A stretch of DNA of 62,303 bases from an uncultured Bacteroidales bacterium (GTDB taxonomy: Bacteria; Bacteroidota; Bacteroidia; Bacteroidales; UBA932). Both the position numbers and the translations under genes were made by a program. Every line of letters begins with the position of its first letter. The first letter of the stretch is position 1. The stretch is from positions 1 to 62,303 of the forward strand of contig ONDR01000012.1 in NCBI GenBank assembly GCA_900316675.1, read 5' to 3'. The notes beneath the pieces are model-generated. The model was not told the DNA's origin and made no database searches. It saw only the letters and a program-made list of their open reading frames with translations. Positions 50,901-60,060 of this stretch are shown piece after piece.

Positions 50901-53115
50901 CGATATCAGTAGCTTCGCCTGCAGTAACTGAAGCAGGATCAGCCTTGGGAGCAGGTGTAGGCAGGGCTGTGTTGACAGGAGTCAGGTCAGCAGTCCAAGA
51001 CAGTTTGCTAAGGCTTACAGGGCCTGAAGGATAGATGTAAACAAGGGACTTCTCAGTAATGGAAGTGATAAGTATCTTGGTTGCATTATCCTGGTCGGTA
51101 ATGGCTGATACGCCACCCTTGAGTGCGATTGAGCTGCCATCGGCAGGGCCTACACCAACTACAAGATGTCCTGTGTAGTCGCCGGGATTCTCGGCCTTGA
51201 TGATAAGGGAGCCGGGAGTTTCGGTCTGGAAGGCAAGGTAGTTGTGCTGAGGCACGCCTGCGCGGTTGGTCACTACGGCCTGGTTGAAGGTAAGCATTCC
51301 GTCGGCTGCGGTGATAGGAGTTGCCTCACCGGCAGAAACCAGCAGATAGTCACGTACCATCACCTTCTTGATATTGCCGGAGAAGTACTTGGCATTGCCA
51401 AGATTCCAAGTATGAGGAACCGGAACGGTGACCATAGTCAGGTCTTCAGGTTCTTCTACGAAAGGAATCCACCATTTGGATGCGCCAATCTCCTTACCAT
51501 AGATTTCAGATGCGGTAGAAATATTGAAGTAACCGCCGGCTGCATTGTAGCAAGGAGCGTCTTCAAGTATGGTACCGGCTGCCTGAGCCATGGTAAAGTT
51601 GTCAGTGAAGTAAGTAATCTCACCTGCATCGTTCACAGGAAGGCTCCAGAAGTAGTTGCTTGCTGCAGTCAAAGGCATGTTGGCAGCGGGAACATACTTA
51701 GTATTGGCTCCTGCGAGGACGGCTTTCCCGGTCATTCCAAGGATGAGATTGTTCTTGAATGTAACAGCACCAGGGGTAATCTGAAGGCCGAAGATACCTG
51801 CATTGTTCGCATTATCCACAAAGTTCAAGTTAAACAGGGTGTTGTTCACAAACTTCAGGTTGCCGACAGTACCGGCATCGAAACGTACGAAGGTACGCAT
51901 ACCCTGAGCAACTGTGTTGTCCTCGAATACCAGGGAACCAATGCTGGTAGCCTGACGGATATCGAATACATCACCACCACCTGTACCGTCCGCATTAATA
52001 TTGAGAAGGTCGCAGGAAGTATATGATACAGTAGCGAACTTCATTGCCTTACCCCACTCGTACATCAAACCCTTTGAATAATTGGTGATGATACAGTTGG
52101 TATATCTAAGATCGCCGATATCCTTTCCGTCGACGGTACCGCCGTTCTTGTTCTGGAAGGCGAAGCCGAAGCCGGAAGGAGCCGTTGCTGTAGGGCCTCC
52201 GTCAAAGCATATATTGTTGAATACAAGGTCTTTACCATTCCATGTATCAGCAACGTGTAGTTCTCCCTGAAGAACAGGCATATTGCCATCGGCATCAAGT
52301 TCACCGGAAAGGGTGAAGCCATTGGTAATATCAAGTGCCTCGATATCGTAAGGGGAACCTTCAAGTTTAAGGTAAATCTTGGCATCAGGGGTCTTGACGG
52401 CATTGATAAGAGCGTCAAGGCTGCTGATTTCAGTTGTACCTTCGGTAGAAACGGCCGTCCATGCAACCAGCTGGCCGCGGACTGCACTCTTGAAGTAAAG
52501 TGAGAAAGCGTACTGTGTTCCGGGTTCGAGTCCTACTATGGTAGCAAGACCGGCAGCGATCTCGTCTGCGTTGAGTTCATGTGTAAGAACGTCCTCTGCA
52601 CCGGGAACGGAGTACTCTATACGGTCAACATCACTTGCATCCTCGGGTTCGAGGCTCCATGTAAGGGTAACCGTTTCACTGGTACGGTCGTTCACCTTCA
52701 GGAACAGGTTGTCCTTTACTGCAAAGGTCTTGATTGCCTTGGTGTAGGCTGCCACCTTAGAGTCTGTCTTACCCTCTTTCTTTGCCTGTACGGTAAAGTA
52801 GTAGGTAGCGTCAGCCTCCAGCTTCACGGTATAAGGAACCTGAGAAGGCTCAAGCGTGGTGCTGCTGTAAGAAGCAGTCATAGCCGCATCTGTGTAGATG
52901 TTCAGAAGATACGCATCGGCATCCTTGGCTACGTCCCAGGAGAATGTAACAACATCGCCCAGCGAAGCATTCACACGGGCCTCCAGGTTCATAGGCTCAA
53001 GACAACGCGTAAGATTCAGTTCTGACAGTTCGTCGAATTCCTTTGTAGAGCAGGAAAACGCAAAGGCTGCCAGTATGGCTGAAGCGGCGTATTTTATTAT
53101 TCTGTTGAATTTCAT
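47953..53115 (-). CDS. Giant beta-helix repeat lipoprotein (DUF4957/DUF5123-like)
   Basis: This is a 1720-residue surface-type lipoprotein (lipobox AFAFSCSTK, Cys22) in the position where SusE/SusF glycan-binding proteins normally sit. Two fibronectin-III-like domains (about 40-225) are followed by a divergent beta-helix module (~228-560), a beta-sandwich plus FN3 linker (~560-815), and three closely related beta-helix modules starting near 817, 1118 and 1418. Each module opens with an LxxAIxAGKTxIxLxxGxYDL block and later repeats GxGQGxxDIRxGxY, GGRDFxRxD and NNTF. This pattern resembles the DUF4957-DUF5123 pair seen in pectin loci. It may bind or cleave homogalacturonan; no catalytic set can be assigned. 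Confidence 0.85.
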   Translation of the reverse strand: MKFNRIIKYAASAILAAFAFSCSTKEFDELSELNLTRCLEPMNLEARVNASLGDVVTFSWDVAKDADAYLLNIYTDAAMTASYSSTTLEPSQVPYTVKLEADATYYFTVQAKKEGKTDSKVAAYTKAIKTFAVKDNLFLKVNDRTSETVTLTWSLEPEDASDVDRIEYSVPGAEDVLTHELNADEIAAGLATIVGLEPGTQYAFSLYFKSAVRGQLVAWTAVSTEGTTEISSLDALINAVKTPDAKIYLKLEGSPYDIEALDITNGFTLSGELDADGNMPVLQGELHVADTWNGKDLVFNNICFDGGPTATAPSGFGFAFQNKNGGTVDGKDIGDLRYTNCIITNYSKGLMYEWGKAMKFATVSYTSCDLLNINADGTGGGDVFDIRQATSIGSLVFEDNTVAQGMRTFVRFDAGTVGNLKFVNNTLFNLNFVDNANNAGIFGLQITPGAVTFKNNLILGMTGKAVLAGANTKYVPAANMPLTAASNYFWSLPVNDAGEITYFTDNFTMAQAAGTILEDAPCYNAAGGYFNISTASEIYGKEIGASKWWIPFVEEPEDLTMVTVPVPHTWNLGNAKYFSGNIKKVMVRDYLLVSAGEATPITAADGMLTFNQAVVTNRAGVPQHNYLAFQTETPGSLIIKAENPGDYTGHLVVGVGPADGSSIALKGGVSAITDQDNATKILITSITEKSLVYIYPSGPVSLSKLSWTADLTPVNTALPTPAPKADPASVTAGEATDIVISWEPVDNAASYSVVFNGKTNTVEEPQYIIGGTTTGMLDPGAYKVEVYANPGASDIYNTESAAGVAAFAVVPAGGGEEGELVVKDVESLLAAIAAGKTAITLAPGDYNLEGALTVTAPLALKGQTGAVVKGSFKLSGAEVGTFSLDNLTVDANGGDVFLNLDNEAGVTAEEVTVKNTVISGFSKSVIYASNTADKFVIGDITFDNIEVKDMGTGQGVFDLRNGNYQSFTLTQSTVAGGRDFLRIDAPCSINSVKAMYNTLDNLNESGNAGGIFCVRATPSVYEVSYNIVANVTNSVSGRAAAMKPKMKKNVWFNIADKFYTGCIDAELAAEGGSVFLSADPFKDEANGDYTLTNAVVMSIGAGAAKWNPSIATVTDSNSITVKNAEEFIAAIEAGKTDITLEAGEYDLSASELTLTAGMHLKGNGVALVKISQIGLAEGNLGTIVIEGLSFIGDGAANFISVANASIVNNLTVRNCDISKIGKSALYGNADASVFNAVVFEDVYMSELGGGQGTFDIRKGEYGVVTVKNCTIVGGRDFIRADANKVTGAVNIVNNTFDGVTLNNGNGVLYVRSTPLTYVFKNNLFLNENGTNNLLSKSSGVSVPDAIASNYFYNCTSEKFWTGLIDQEKATLNGGVILVNNPVKDAENHDYTLVDALCLSSNVGAARWNPNAGKVSPEITVASVAELINAIDAGKTSISLRHGTYDLRDAAEGGVVSLIAPVSLIGKGVVEIIGGFKLGAGTTSFVAEDIIFNGADKAMGNAIEIAEATDLTKIQIVGCDIKDYNKSLFYGNGEGSNVDLLDFRKCLVHGFGTGQGMIDIRKGTYKVVNISQNTFYNGGRDFCRLDKNIAGSIAITNNTFAACSVNAGNGLLWIRSLADDASKYVVARNLFLNIGDTSVLAKTGATVPAMNNNWFFNVGENFFGGAISQEVATGNNGGLLSEDPCVGSADFNFKLTNAALKAADVGDPRWNSASPNYAPKK

Positions 53116-53118
53116 GGC

Positions 53119-54942
53119 TTATGAGGGATTATCGTAGTGGTAATCGTTCTTGATGTTACCCTGGCTGTTGGTAATGGTATCATAGAAGATTGGCCAGTAC
53201 ATGTATTCGTTGGGATTGTTGTAGTAGATTCCGTAGATACGGTCGGTATAGAAACCGCTGGACTTGGAATCATCGTACTTCGTAACATAAGCTGCGGAAG
53301 TTTCATAACCTGAAGGAACATCGCCTCCCACAACAGGGAATACGTACTCCAGGCTCATTTCGTCTTCTGCGATACGATAGAGTGCGTCACCGGTAAGGTT
53401 TGCGTAAGCTCCATCAAGATCGCGAAGGTCGAGCATATCTTCAATAGCCTCGTCAAGCTTGTCTTTAAGCATGTTCCAGCGGATAAGGTCGCCCTTGCGC
53501 AGGAACTCGCCGCAGAACTCCAGAGCACGTTCTTCTACTATTGCATTGAAGAAGGCTTCCTGAGTATTGAGGCCGTTTACATAGGCTTCGGCAGCATCCT
53601 CGCCGCAAGCACGGGCACGTACCGGAAGAAGGTACTGCTTTGCATTTGCGGGACCGTTCAGCTCATTCTCAATCTCTGCTGCCATGAGCAGGATGTCGGC
53701 GTAGCGCATTACTACGGGCTTGATACCGTCATCGTTGCCACCGGTATAAGGCTGAGCGTTCATCCATTCGAAGCGATATTTACCAAAGTACCACTTGGAA
53801 ATACCGGCAAGTTCAGGATCTGAACCCTTTGTCCACTTGTAGTTTACGCATGTAACATCACGACGGACGTCATTCTCTCCGTATTTGAAGTACATGGTTG
53901 GAACAGGACCGGCATCACCGCCTCTGGTAACGCCATTGGAATACTTGGAACCTTCAGAACTGATAGCAAAGGTAAAGTTCCAGCGGCCACGGCCTTCACC
54001 GAAAGGAATCACATAAAGGGTCTCATAAGCAGGACCGGCAGTCAGGTTGTTCATGTTGTTCATGTTATACCAGTACTGGCGGAAGTCGCTTTCAAGAGAA
54101 GCCTTGCCTACAGCATCCTTCAAATATACAAGAGCCTTGGGATAAAGGACGTCTTTGGCAAGTTCAGGGTCTGAAGAAAGACGTACTGAGCCAAGGTCGC
54201 CGGTACCCACCTGACCATCAGCAGGACGCAGTGCATAACCACTGGCCGCAAGGGCGATACGTGCGTAAAGACCTTCTGCGAAAACCTTGTTGATTCGGTC
54301 TGTGCGTGAAGTGGCGGCTGTTGCTCCAGGATAAGGAAGATAAGAGATAGCCTCGTCAAGATCGGCAAGAATCTGCTTGAAGATAATATCCCTGTTCTCC
54401 TTTGGTTTGTAGATAGTAGCAGCGTTCACGGGCTCGAAGCGTGCGGGAACGTCGCCCCATGCCTTGATAAGATCGTAGTAGATCATGGCGCGCAGAGTAA
54501 GAGCTTCTCCAAGGAGGAAGGCCATGTCTGCATTGTTCTCTGTATTGCCGTATGTACGAAGTCCGTCAATCACAAGATTGGCTCTTTCTATACCGGTATA
54601 CATAAGGGCAAAGGGACCGTTGGAAAGGTTGAGCTGGCTATTGTTAGGCTGGCATGCATAAGCTGCGATGTCTGACTTTCCGTCGCCGGGCTTATATGTA
54701 TTGTACCACTCGATATCGGTGTTGAAACCGTACCAGGGAAGGAAACGGCCACGATATGAGTTCACCTCGCAGAAGGCTTCGGTGATACCGAAGATTGTAC
54801 CTTCAGTAAGGGCATAATTGGAGTAAACGGATGCGGTATCGAAGGCCGAAGGTGAATCCGAATCCAATAATTTATCGCAGGAAAAAGCAGTAAAAGCAGC
54901 TGCGATCGCTAAGGTATAAGTCAATATCTTTTTCATATTCAC
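53119..54942 (-). CDS. SusD-like outer-membrane glycan-binding lipoprotein
   Basis: This is a RagB/SusD-family lipoprotein of 607 residues that caps the SusC pore and binds oligosaccharide. The lipobox is FTAFSCDKL. The N-terminal TPR-rich part includes GEALTLRAMIYYDLIKAWGDVP, and the C-terminal half has IVEERALEFCGEFLRKGDLIRWNML, a hallmark of the family. Met3 is an equally good start (MKKILTY). It lies 7 bases after the susC-like gene and 3 bases before the repeat lipoprotein gene. Pectic oligosaccharide is the expected ligand from context. Confidence 0.95.
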   Translation of the reverse strand: MNMKKILTYTLAIAAAFTAFSCDKLLDSDSPSAFDTASVYSNYALTEGTIFGITEAFCEVNSYRGRFLPWYGFNTDIEWYNTYKPGDGKSDIAAYACQPNNSQLNLSNGPFALMYTGIERANLVIDGLRTYGNTENNADMAFLLGEALTLRAMIYYDLIKAWGDVPARFEPVNAATIYKPKENRDIIFKQILADLDEAISYLPYPGATAATSRTDRINKVFAEGLYARIALAASGYALRPADGQVGTGDLGSVRLSSDPELAKDVLYPKALVYLKDAVGKASLESDFRQYWYNMNNMNNLTAGPAYETLYVIPFGEGRGRWNFTFAISSEGSKYSNGVTRGGDAGPVPTMYFKYGENDVRRDVTCVNYKWTKGSDPELAGISKWYFGKYRFEWMNAQPYTGGNDDGIKPVVMRYADILLMAAEIENELNGPANAKQYLLPVRARACGEDAAEAYVNGLNTQEAFFNAIVEERALEFCGEFLRKGDLIRWNMLKDKLDEAIEDMLDLRDLDGAYANLTGDALYRIAEDEMSLEYVFPVVGGDVPSGYETSAAYVTKYDDSKSSGFYTDRIYGIYYNNPNEYMYWPIFYDTITNSQGNIKNDYHYDNPS

Positions 54943-54949
54943 TTTCGGA

Positions 54950-57900
54950 TTAGAATGTTAGATTGATACCGAAAACGAAACCTATACTCTTGGGATAGGC
55001 AGAATAGTCTACACCGGGAGTAAGAGGTGTACTGCGGCGGGTATCCACCTCGGGGTCAAAACCAGAATACTTGGTCAGGCAGAAGAGGTTGGTACCGGTT
55101 GCATAGATACGAGCCTTGCGAAGATAAACCTTCTTGGTAAGGCTCTCGGGGAGAGTGTAACCAATGGTTATGCTCTGCAGGCGCAGGAAGGAAGCATCCT
55201 CTACAGCCCAGTCAGAGAAGACTGCGTTACCCACTGCGGGGCTCCACATTGTCTTTCCGTAGTTAACGGACTTGAGGGTAGAGGCATCGGTGATGAGTTC
55301 GCCGGTATTCCAGTCGATGTTGGTCCAACGCTTGGAAACCTCCATATCCTTCAGCAGGTTACGGTTGTAGAACTTGCGTGAAGAAGTGAACTCTACCTTG
55401 TTGGCATTGTAAACCTCGTTGCCAATCATAAAGTTGAAGTTGGCGCTGAAGTCGAAGCCTTTTACATAAGCATTGATATTGAAACCGCCAGTGAAATCAG
55501 GACTTGCGTTACCGATAACCTTGCGGTCAGCTACAGTAACTTTGCCGTCACCATTCAGGTCCTTGAGCTTAAGGGCACCGGGCATAAGGTAAGAAGAACC
55601 GATAACTGCGCTGTTATCCACTACGCCTTCGTTCAGAACCCATTTGCTGCCGTTCCAGGTAAAGTCATCCGGGCTGTACATACCGTCGCTTACATAGCCG
55701 TACATATTGCCCATAGGCTGGCCTACCTCTACTACATAGTCGTCACCGATCTCTGTAGAAGCCCAATAAGACTGAGCGGTAATCTTGTCAAGACCGCCAA
55801 GGTCAACAACCTTGTTCTTGTTGTATGCGATGTTTCCGCCAATGCTCAGGGAATAATCTTTCTCGTTGATTATGGGAGCGTTAAGGGTAAGCTCAATACC
55901 GCGGTTGCGTGTAGAACCGATGTTGCGGTACTGTGATTCATAACCGGAACCGGGGATAGGGAAATTAATCAGAAGGTCCTTGATGTTGTTCTGATAAACC
56001 TCTACGCTACCGGTAAGTTTGCCCCTGAACAGAGAGAAATCCAAACCAACATTGTGGGTAATTGTGGTTTCCCAGGTAAGGTCGGGGTTGTTCATGACCT
56101 TTCCTGCCATCCAGTAGTTGTTGCTCTGGCTGAGCCATGCTGTTGTAGTAGCGCTGTACTGCTTAAGAATCTGGCCGGAAGGAATGTTGTTGTTACCGGC
56201 GGTACCAAAGCTGTAACGCAATTTGAGCTGCTCTATCCAGGAAACATCCTTAAGCCAGGGTTCGTTGGACATGGTCCAAGAAACGGCGGCTGAAGGGAAG
56301 AAGCCCCAGCGGTTACCCCTTGAGAACTTTGACGAACCATCGGCACGGAGCGTAACGCCTACCGAATACTTGTGCATGTAGTCATAGTTCACCCTGCCGA
56401 AGAAGGAAAGGAGTTTGTCGTTAGGGTCTATATAATTGTTGGTAGATGACGGATTTGATGCTGAGGACATGAAGTTCCAGGCATCTTCGGCCGAATAAGA
56501 AGGGTCGAAACCATCTACCATCATGGTTAGTGTATTGCTCTTGGTAAGGGTGAATTCCTGACCGATCAGAGCAGTAAGTGTGTGGTCATCATTACCAAGA
56601 AGCTTTGAGAAATCGTAATTCAAGGTATTTGTGTTACGATAACGGGTACGGAAAGCTTCTTTGTGCTGATTGGATGGAGTGTTCTTAACGGTAGAGTTAT
56701 TGGCCACATAGTAAGTGGTCATACCGTAGAAACGGTCATCGGTCTGGTTGAACTTTTCCAGGCCGCCCTCTATCTTAAAAATCAGTTTATCGATGATAGT
56801 CCAGTTGAAAGCAGCATTGGCGTTCCAGGTTGTACGGACACGACGGGAATCGTTGTCTGCCACAGACCTGAGCGGCGGAGCGTTGTCGCCATAATCCTGC
56901 TCCTCATCAACACCTACGGTAGTTGCAGCAAGCGGGATGGGAGTGTATGAAACGGCATGCTTCAGACGACCGTTACCGGATGTAGTACCGGTATCGTTGA
57001 TACCGTTGGCACCGCCACCGCGGACGTTAACCTGTGAGAAGCGAACGTTTGCGTCGATGGAAGTAGTAGCGGAAGTCTTGAAATTGGCCTTGAAGTTAAG
57101 GTTGTCGCGCTTGTAATCAGAGCCAATCATGATAGCCTTGTCACCCATGTGAGCATAGCTGAGGGTCCAGTTAGTATTGTCACTGCTTCCGCTGACGGTA
57201 AGGTCTGCAGAGAAGCTGTGTCCCGTGCGGCCGAATACGGCGTCAACCCAGTCGTTGCCCTGGAGGTTGCGATACAGGTCAATGTCACTGAAGGTACCGA
57301 AGTAAGGCTCATAATAAGAGCTGAGGTTGTCACGGACAGTGCCAAGCTCGTACTGGAACTTTACAAAGTTTTCTACGTCCATTGCCCTAACAGCGTTCTT
57401 GTTAGCCATCTTCTTGACACCGTAATAGGTGTTGAACTTGACTGAAACCTTCTGTCCCTTTTCTGCGCTCTTTGTGGTGACGATAATAACGCCGTTTGCA
57501 CCTCGGCTACCGTAGATTGCGGTAGAGAAGGCATCCTTCAGAACGTCGATGGACTGGATTTCAGAAGAAGGAATGTCGTTGATGGATTCTACAGGGAAGC
57601 CATCTACAATGTACAAAGGAGCACTGTCCTGTGTAATTGAACCGCCTCCACGGACACGAATCTTGATGTCAGCGTCGGGATTGCCTTCGGTTGTCACAAC
57701 TGACACACCGGCCATCTTACCGGAAAGGGCCTGGCTTACTGAAGTAACAGGCTGTGCCGTAAGGGCTTCCGAACCAACGGAAGATACAGAACCAAGCACA
57801 TCGCGGCGCTTGACAACTGCATAACCAACGACGACAACTTCGTCAAGGAAGTTTGTGTCCTCATGCATAACGACATCAATCTGGGTGCGTCCGGCAATGG

Positions 57901-58153
57901 CCACAACCTGATCGCTTAATCCGATAAATGAGAACACCAGATTCACTGCATCTGCAGGCACGGTAATGGTATAGTCGCCGTCAAGACCGGTAGTAACTCC
58001 TATCGTGGTGCCTTGTACTACTACACCGACACCCATCAGGGGTTCTCCGCTGTCATCCGTTACGACACCCTTAATGGTTGTCTGAGCGGAAAGCGACCAT
58101 GCTGAAACCAGGCCCAGAAGCGCAATGAAAAGTTTCTTAGCTGGATTTTTCAT
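54950..58153 (-). CDS. SusC-like TonB-dependent outer-membrane transporter
   Basis: This is a 1067-residue TonB-dependent receptor. The signal peptide (cleavage near SLSAQ) is followed by a carboxypeptidase-like domain (about 25-105), a TonB-box-like segment around FLDEVVVVGYAVVKRRDVLGSV, the plug with APLYIVDGFP, and a 22-strand barrel ending in FGINLTF with a terminal Phe. It imports oligosaccharides with the SusD partner encoded next. It is 42 bases downstream of the pectate lyase gene with no terminator, so it is in the same transcript. Confidence 0.96.
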   Translation of the reverse strand: MKNPAKKLFIALLGLVSAWSLSAQTTIKGVVTDDSGEPLMGVGVVVQGTTIGVTTGLDGDYTITVPADAVNLVFSFIGLSDQVVAIAGRTQIDVVMHEDTNFLDEVVVVGYAVVKRRDVLGSVSSVGSEALTAQPVTSVSQALSGKMAGVSVVTTEGNPDADIKIRVRGGGSITQDSAPLYIVDGFPVESINDIPSSEIQSIDVLKDAFSTAIYGSRGANGVIIVTTKSAEKGQKVSVKFNTYYGVKKMANKNAVRAMDVENFVKFQYELGTVRDNLSSYYEPYFGTFSDIDLYRNLQGNDWVDAVFGRTGHSFSADLTVSGSSDNTNWTLSYAHMGDKAIMIGSDYKRDNLNFKANFKTSATTSIDANVRFSQVNVRGGGANGINDTGTTSGNGRLKHAVSYTPIPLAATTVGVDEEQDYGDNAPPLRSVADNDSRRVRTTWNANAAFNWTIIDKLIFKIEGGLEKFNQTDDRFYGMTTYYVANNSTVKNTPSNQHKEAFRTRYRNTNTLNYDFSKLLGNDDHTLTALIGQEFTLTKSNTLTMMVDGFDPSYSAEDAWNFMSSASNPSSTNNYIDPNDKLLSFFGRVNYDYMHKYSVGVTLRADGSSKFSRGNRWGFFPSAAVSWTMSNEPWLKDVSWIEQLKLRYSFGTAGNNNIPSGQILKQYSATTTAWLSQSNNYWMAGKVMNNPDLTWETTITHNVGLDFSLFRGKLTGSVEVYQNNIKDLLINFPIPGSGYESQYRNIGSTRNRGIELTLNAPIINEKDYSLSIGGNIAYNKNKVVDLGGLDKITAQSYWASTEIGDDYVVEVGQPMGNMYGYVSDGMYSPDDFTWNGSKWVLNEGVVDNSAVIGSSYLMPGALKLKDLNGDGKVTVADRKVIGNASPDFTGGFNINAYVKGFDFSANFNFMIGNEVYNANKVEFTSSRKFYNRNLLKDMEVSKRWTNIDWNTGELITDASTLKSVNYGKTMWSPAVGNAVFSDWAVEDASFLRLQSITIGYTLPESLTKKVYLRKARIYATGTNLFCLTKYSGFDPEVDTRRSTPLTPGVDYSAYPKSIGFVFGINLTF

Positions 58154-58195
58154 GGAATTAAGGTTAATAATTAGTTTAACTGTATTGTTATTATG

Positions 58196-60052
58196 TTATT
58201 GTGCTGTGTAAGTACCTCCGTTGTTGCCACCATTTACGATAGCTTTTACAAGGTAGTGAAGGTAAAGCTCGAAGTTGCTGTAGCGGCCATCGGTATCAAT
58301 GGTCTTGGCAGCACCGTCAGAGGCATTGTTTTTATCCAGTCCCCACTCGTCTTCCACGACATCCGGAATTCCGTCGCCGTCAGTATCCTTGACAGCTGCT
58401 TTCTGGGCATCGGTAGCATTATAAGCAGGCCAGCCATTCACCCAGGTGCTTTCCTGGACATCGGTCTGGGTATCGATGAAACCCTTGTCGCCGCCATTGG
58501 AGCCGTGATATGTATAGTTTCCGTTCTTGGTTTCCTTGGTAACGCGGTCGTCCACGGAATCCCTCTTGAGGGAGGCACCGGCGTATGAAAGGACCCTCTG
58601 GTATGCATTGTCGGCAGTGTGAAGGGTCATTGAACTTGACTTACTGTTAGCAAAGGCCGATGCCGACTTGATGACAGAAATAACCGATGCCGATGCAGTA
58701 GTCCCCTTCCAGTTGTCCGCACACCAATCGTCATTTGTGCTGAAGACATTACCGTTCATATAGAAATGTCCCGGAACGATGGTGTTGGTACCCATCCTGG
58801 TAGAACAGTTGCTGCAAGCCCCGGTCCAGGGGTCGATGAAACGATACTTGCCGGAAACGGTTGCAGGACCAGGTTTGTAGTAGTTGTTTATGATATTGTA
58901 CTTCTTAAAGTCGTTGTTGTCATTAGCGCTTTCTCCGCCATAGGTACTGTTGTCTCCCCAGTTGTAAATAACATTATTGGCCAAGGTTACAGGGCCTTTG
59001 AGGGTAGAAACATAGTCATGGTCAAGACGCGGATTACGGCTGTAATGGTGAGCCAGAAGGTTATGGTGATAGGTGGCGTTTGTGCCGCCCCAGATGCCGC
59101 CATAGCCGTGTTTACCTTTTCCGTGAATGGAGTTCAGCAGGCTCTCTGACAATATGCACCACTGAAGGGTGAAGTCATTCATTCCGTAGAAGGTGCCGCA
59201 CTCGTCGGTACTCCAGCTCATTGAGCAATGGTCAATAATCACACCGGAAAGATCATTGGCGTTGGAGTACATATTAAGAGCATCGTCTTCATTCTTCTTT
59301 TCGTCACCCATACGGAAACGCATGAACCTTACGATAACATTATTGGCATGGATACGGAAGTTGTAATTCTTCAGGCAGATGCCGTCACCGGGAGCAGTCT
59401 GACCAGCTATGGTAAGGTTTCCGTTTTCTACCTTCAGTTCCTTGTTCAGGGCAATTACGCCAGCCAGGTCAAAGACGATGGTAAGAGGCCTCTCCCCTTT
59501 CTCTATTCCGTACCGAAGGCTGCCTGTACCGCTGTCGTTAAGATTAGTGACATGATAAACCTTGCCTCCGCGGCCGCCTGTGACATACATGCCGCCACCC
59601 TCCGCACCGGGAAAAGCACGGGCTACTTTGTCGTTCTCAGATGCAGGAATATCAAAGTCTGCCAGCTTCACCTTAATGCCGCCGGAACCGCCATCTTCCA
59701 GGGTACTTACCTCCAGCCAGGAATATGCAGACTTGGTTCCTTCAGAAGACACTGCTGCAACGCCAAAGCGGTATGCCGTACCGGCAGTAAGATTAGCAAT
59801 GGAAACGTTCCTGGTTGTTGTTGTCCCCTCCCTTACCATTGTTCCGGCCTGAAGAAGCTGCCATGCATAAGAAGATGCACTGCTGACAGCATTCCACTGC
59901 AAAGTGAGCGATGTTTTTTCAACACTTGGATTGGTAAGGCCGGTAGGAGCCGAAATCTCTTTTGCAGGCGGATTAACCGGATCCTCTTTGGAACCGCCGC
60001 AGGCAATCATCAGCATAAGGCCAGTTATTATTCCGTACATACTATATTTCAT
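58196..60052 (-). CDS. Pectate lyase family 1 with fibronectin III domain
   Basis: This is a 618-residue lipoprotein (lipobox MLMIACGGS) with an FN3 domain (about 37-122) and a right-handed beta-helix lyase domain (about 140-610). The sequence AFPGAEGGGMYVTGGRGG is the PL1 start. IDHCSMSWSTDECGTFYG matches the calcium-binding region, and HYSRNPRLDHDYV contains the catalytic Arg. It cleaves de-esterified homogalacturonan by beta-elimination at the cell surface or in the periplasm, giving unsaturated ends for GH105. It sits 8 bases from the GH105 gene. Confidence 0.92.
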   Translation of the reverse strand: MKYSMYGIITGLMLMIACGGSKEDPVNPPAKEISAPTGLTNPSVEKTSLTLQWNAVSSASSYAWQLLQAGTMVREGTTTTRNVSIANLTAGTAYRFGVAAVSSEGTKSAYSWLEVSTLEDGGSGGIKVKLADFDIPASENDKVARAFPGAEGGGMYVTGGRGGKVYHVTNLNDSGTGSLRYGIEKGERPLTIVFDLAGVIALNKELKVENGNLTIAGQTAPGDGICLKNYNFRIHANNVIVRFMRFRMGDEKKNEDDALNMYSNANDLSGVIIDHCSMSWSTDECGTFYGMNDFTLQWCILSESLLNSIHGKGKHGYGGIWGGTNATYHHNLLAHHYSRNPRLDHDYVSTLKGPVTLANNVIYNWGDNSTYGGESANDNNDFKKYNIINNYYKPGPATVSGKYRFIDPWTGACSNCSTRMGTNTIVPGHFYMNGNVFSTNDDWCADNWKGTTASASVISVIKSASAFANSKSSSMTLHTADNAYQRVLSYAGASLKRDSVDDRVTKETKNGNYTYHGSNGGDKGFIDTQTDVQESTWVNGWPAYNATDAQKAAVKDTDGDGIPDVVEDEWGLDKNNASDGAAKTIDTDGRYSNFELYLHYLVKAIVNGGNNGGTYTAQ

Positions 60053-60060
60053 AACTGTAT

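Noticed and set aside
48029..52747. Plus-strand open frames across the giant lipoprotein gene
   Set aside because: They are antisense shadows of a well-supported minus-strand gene with signal peptide and repeats.
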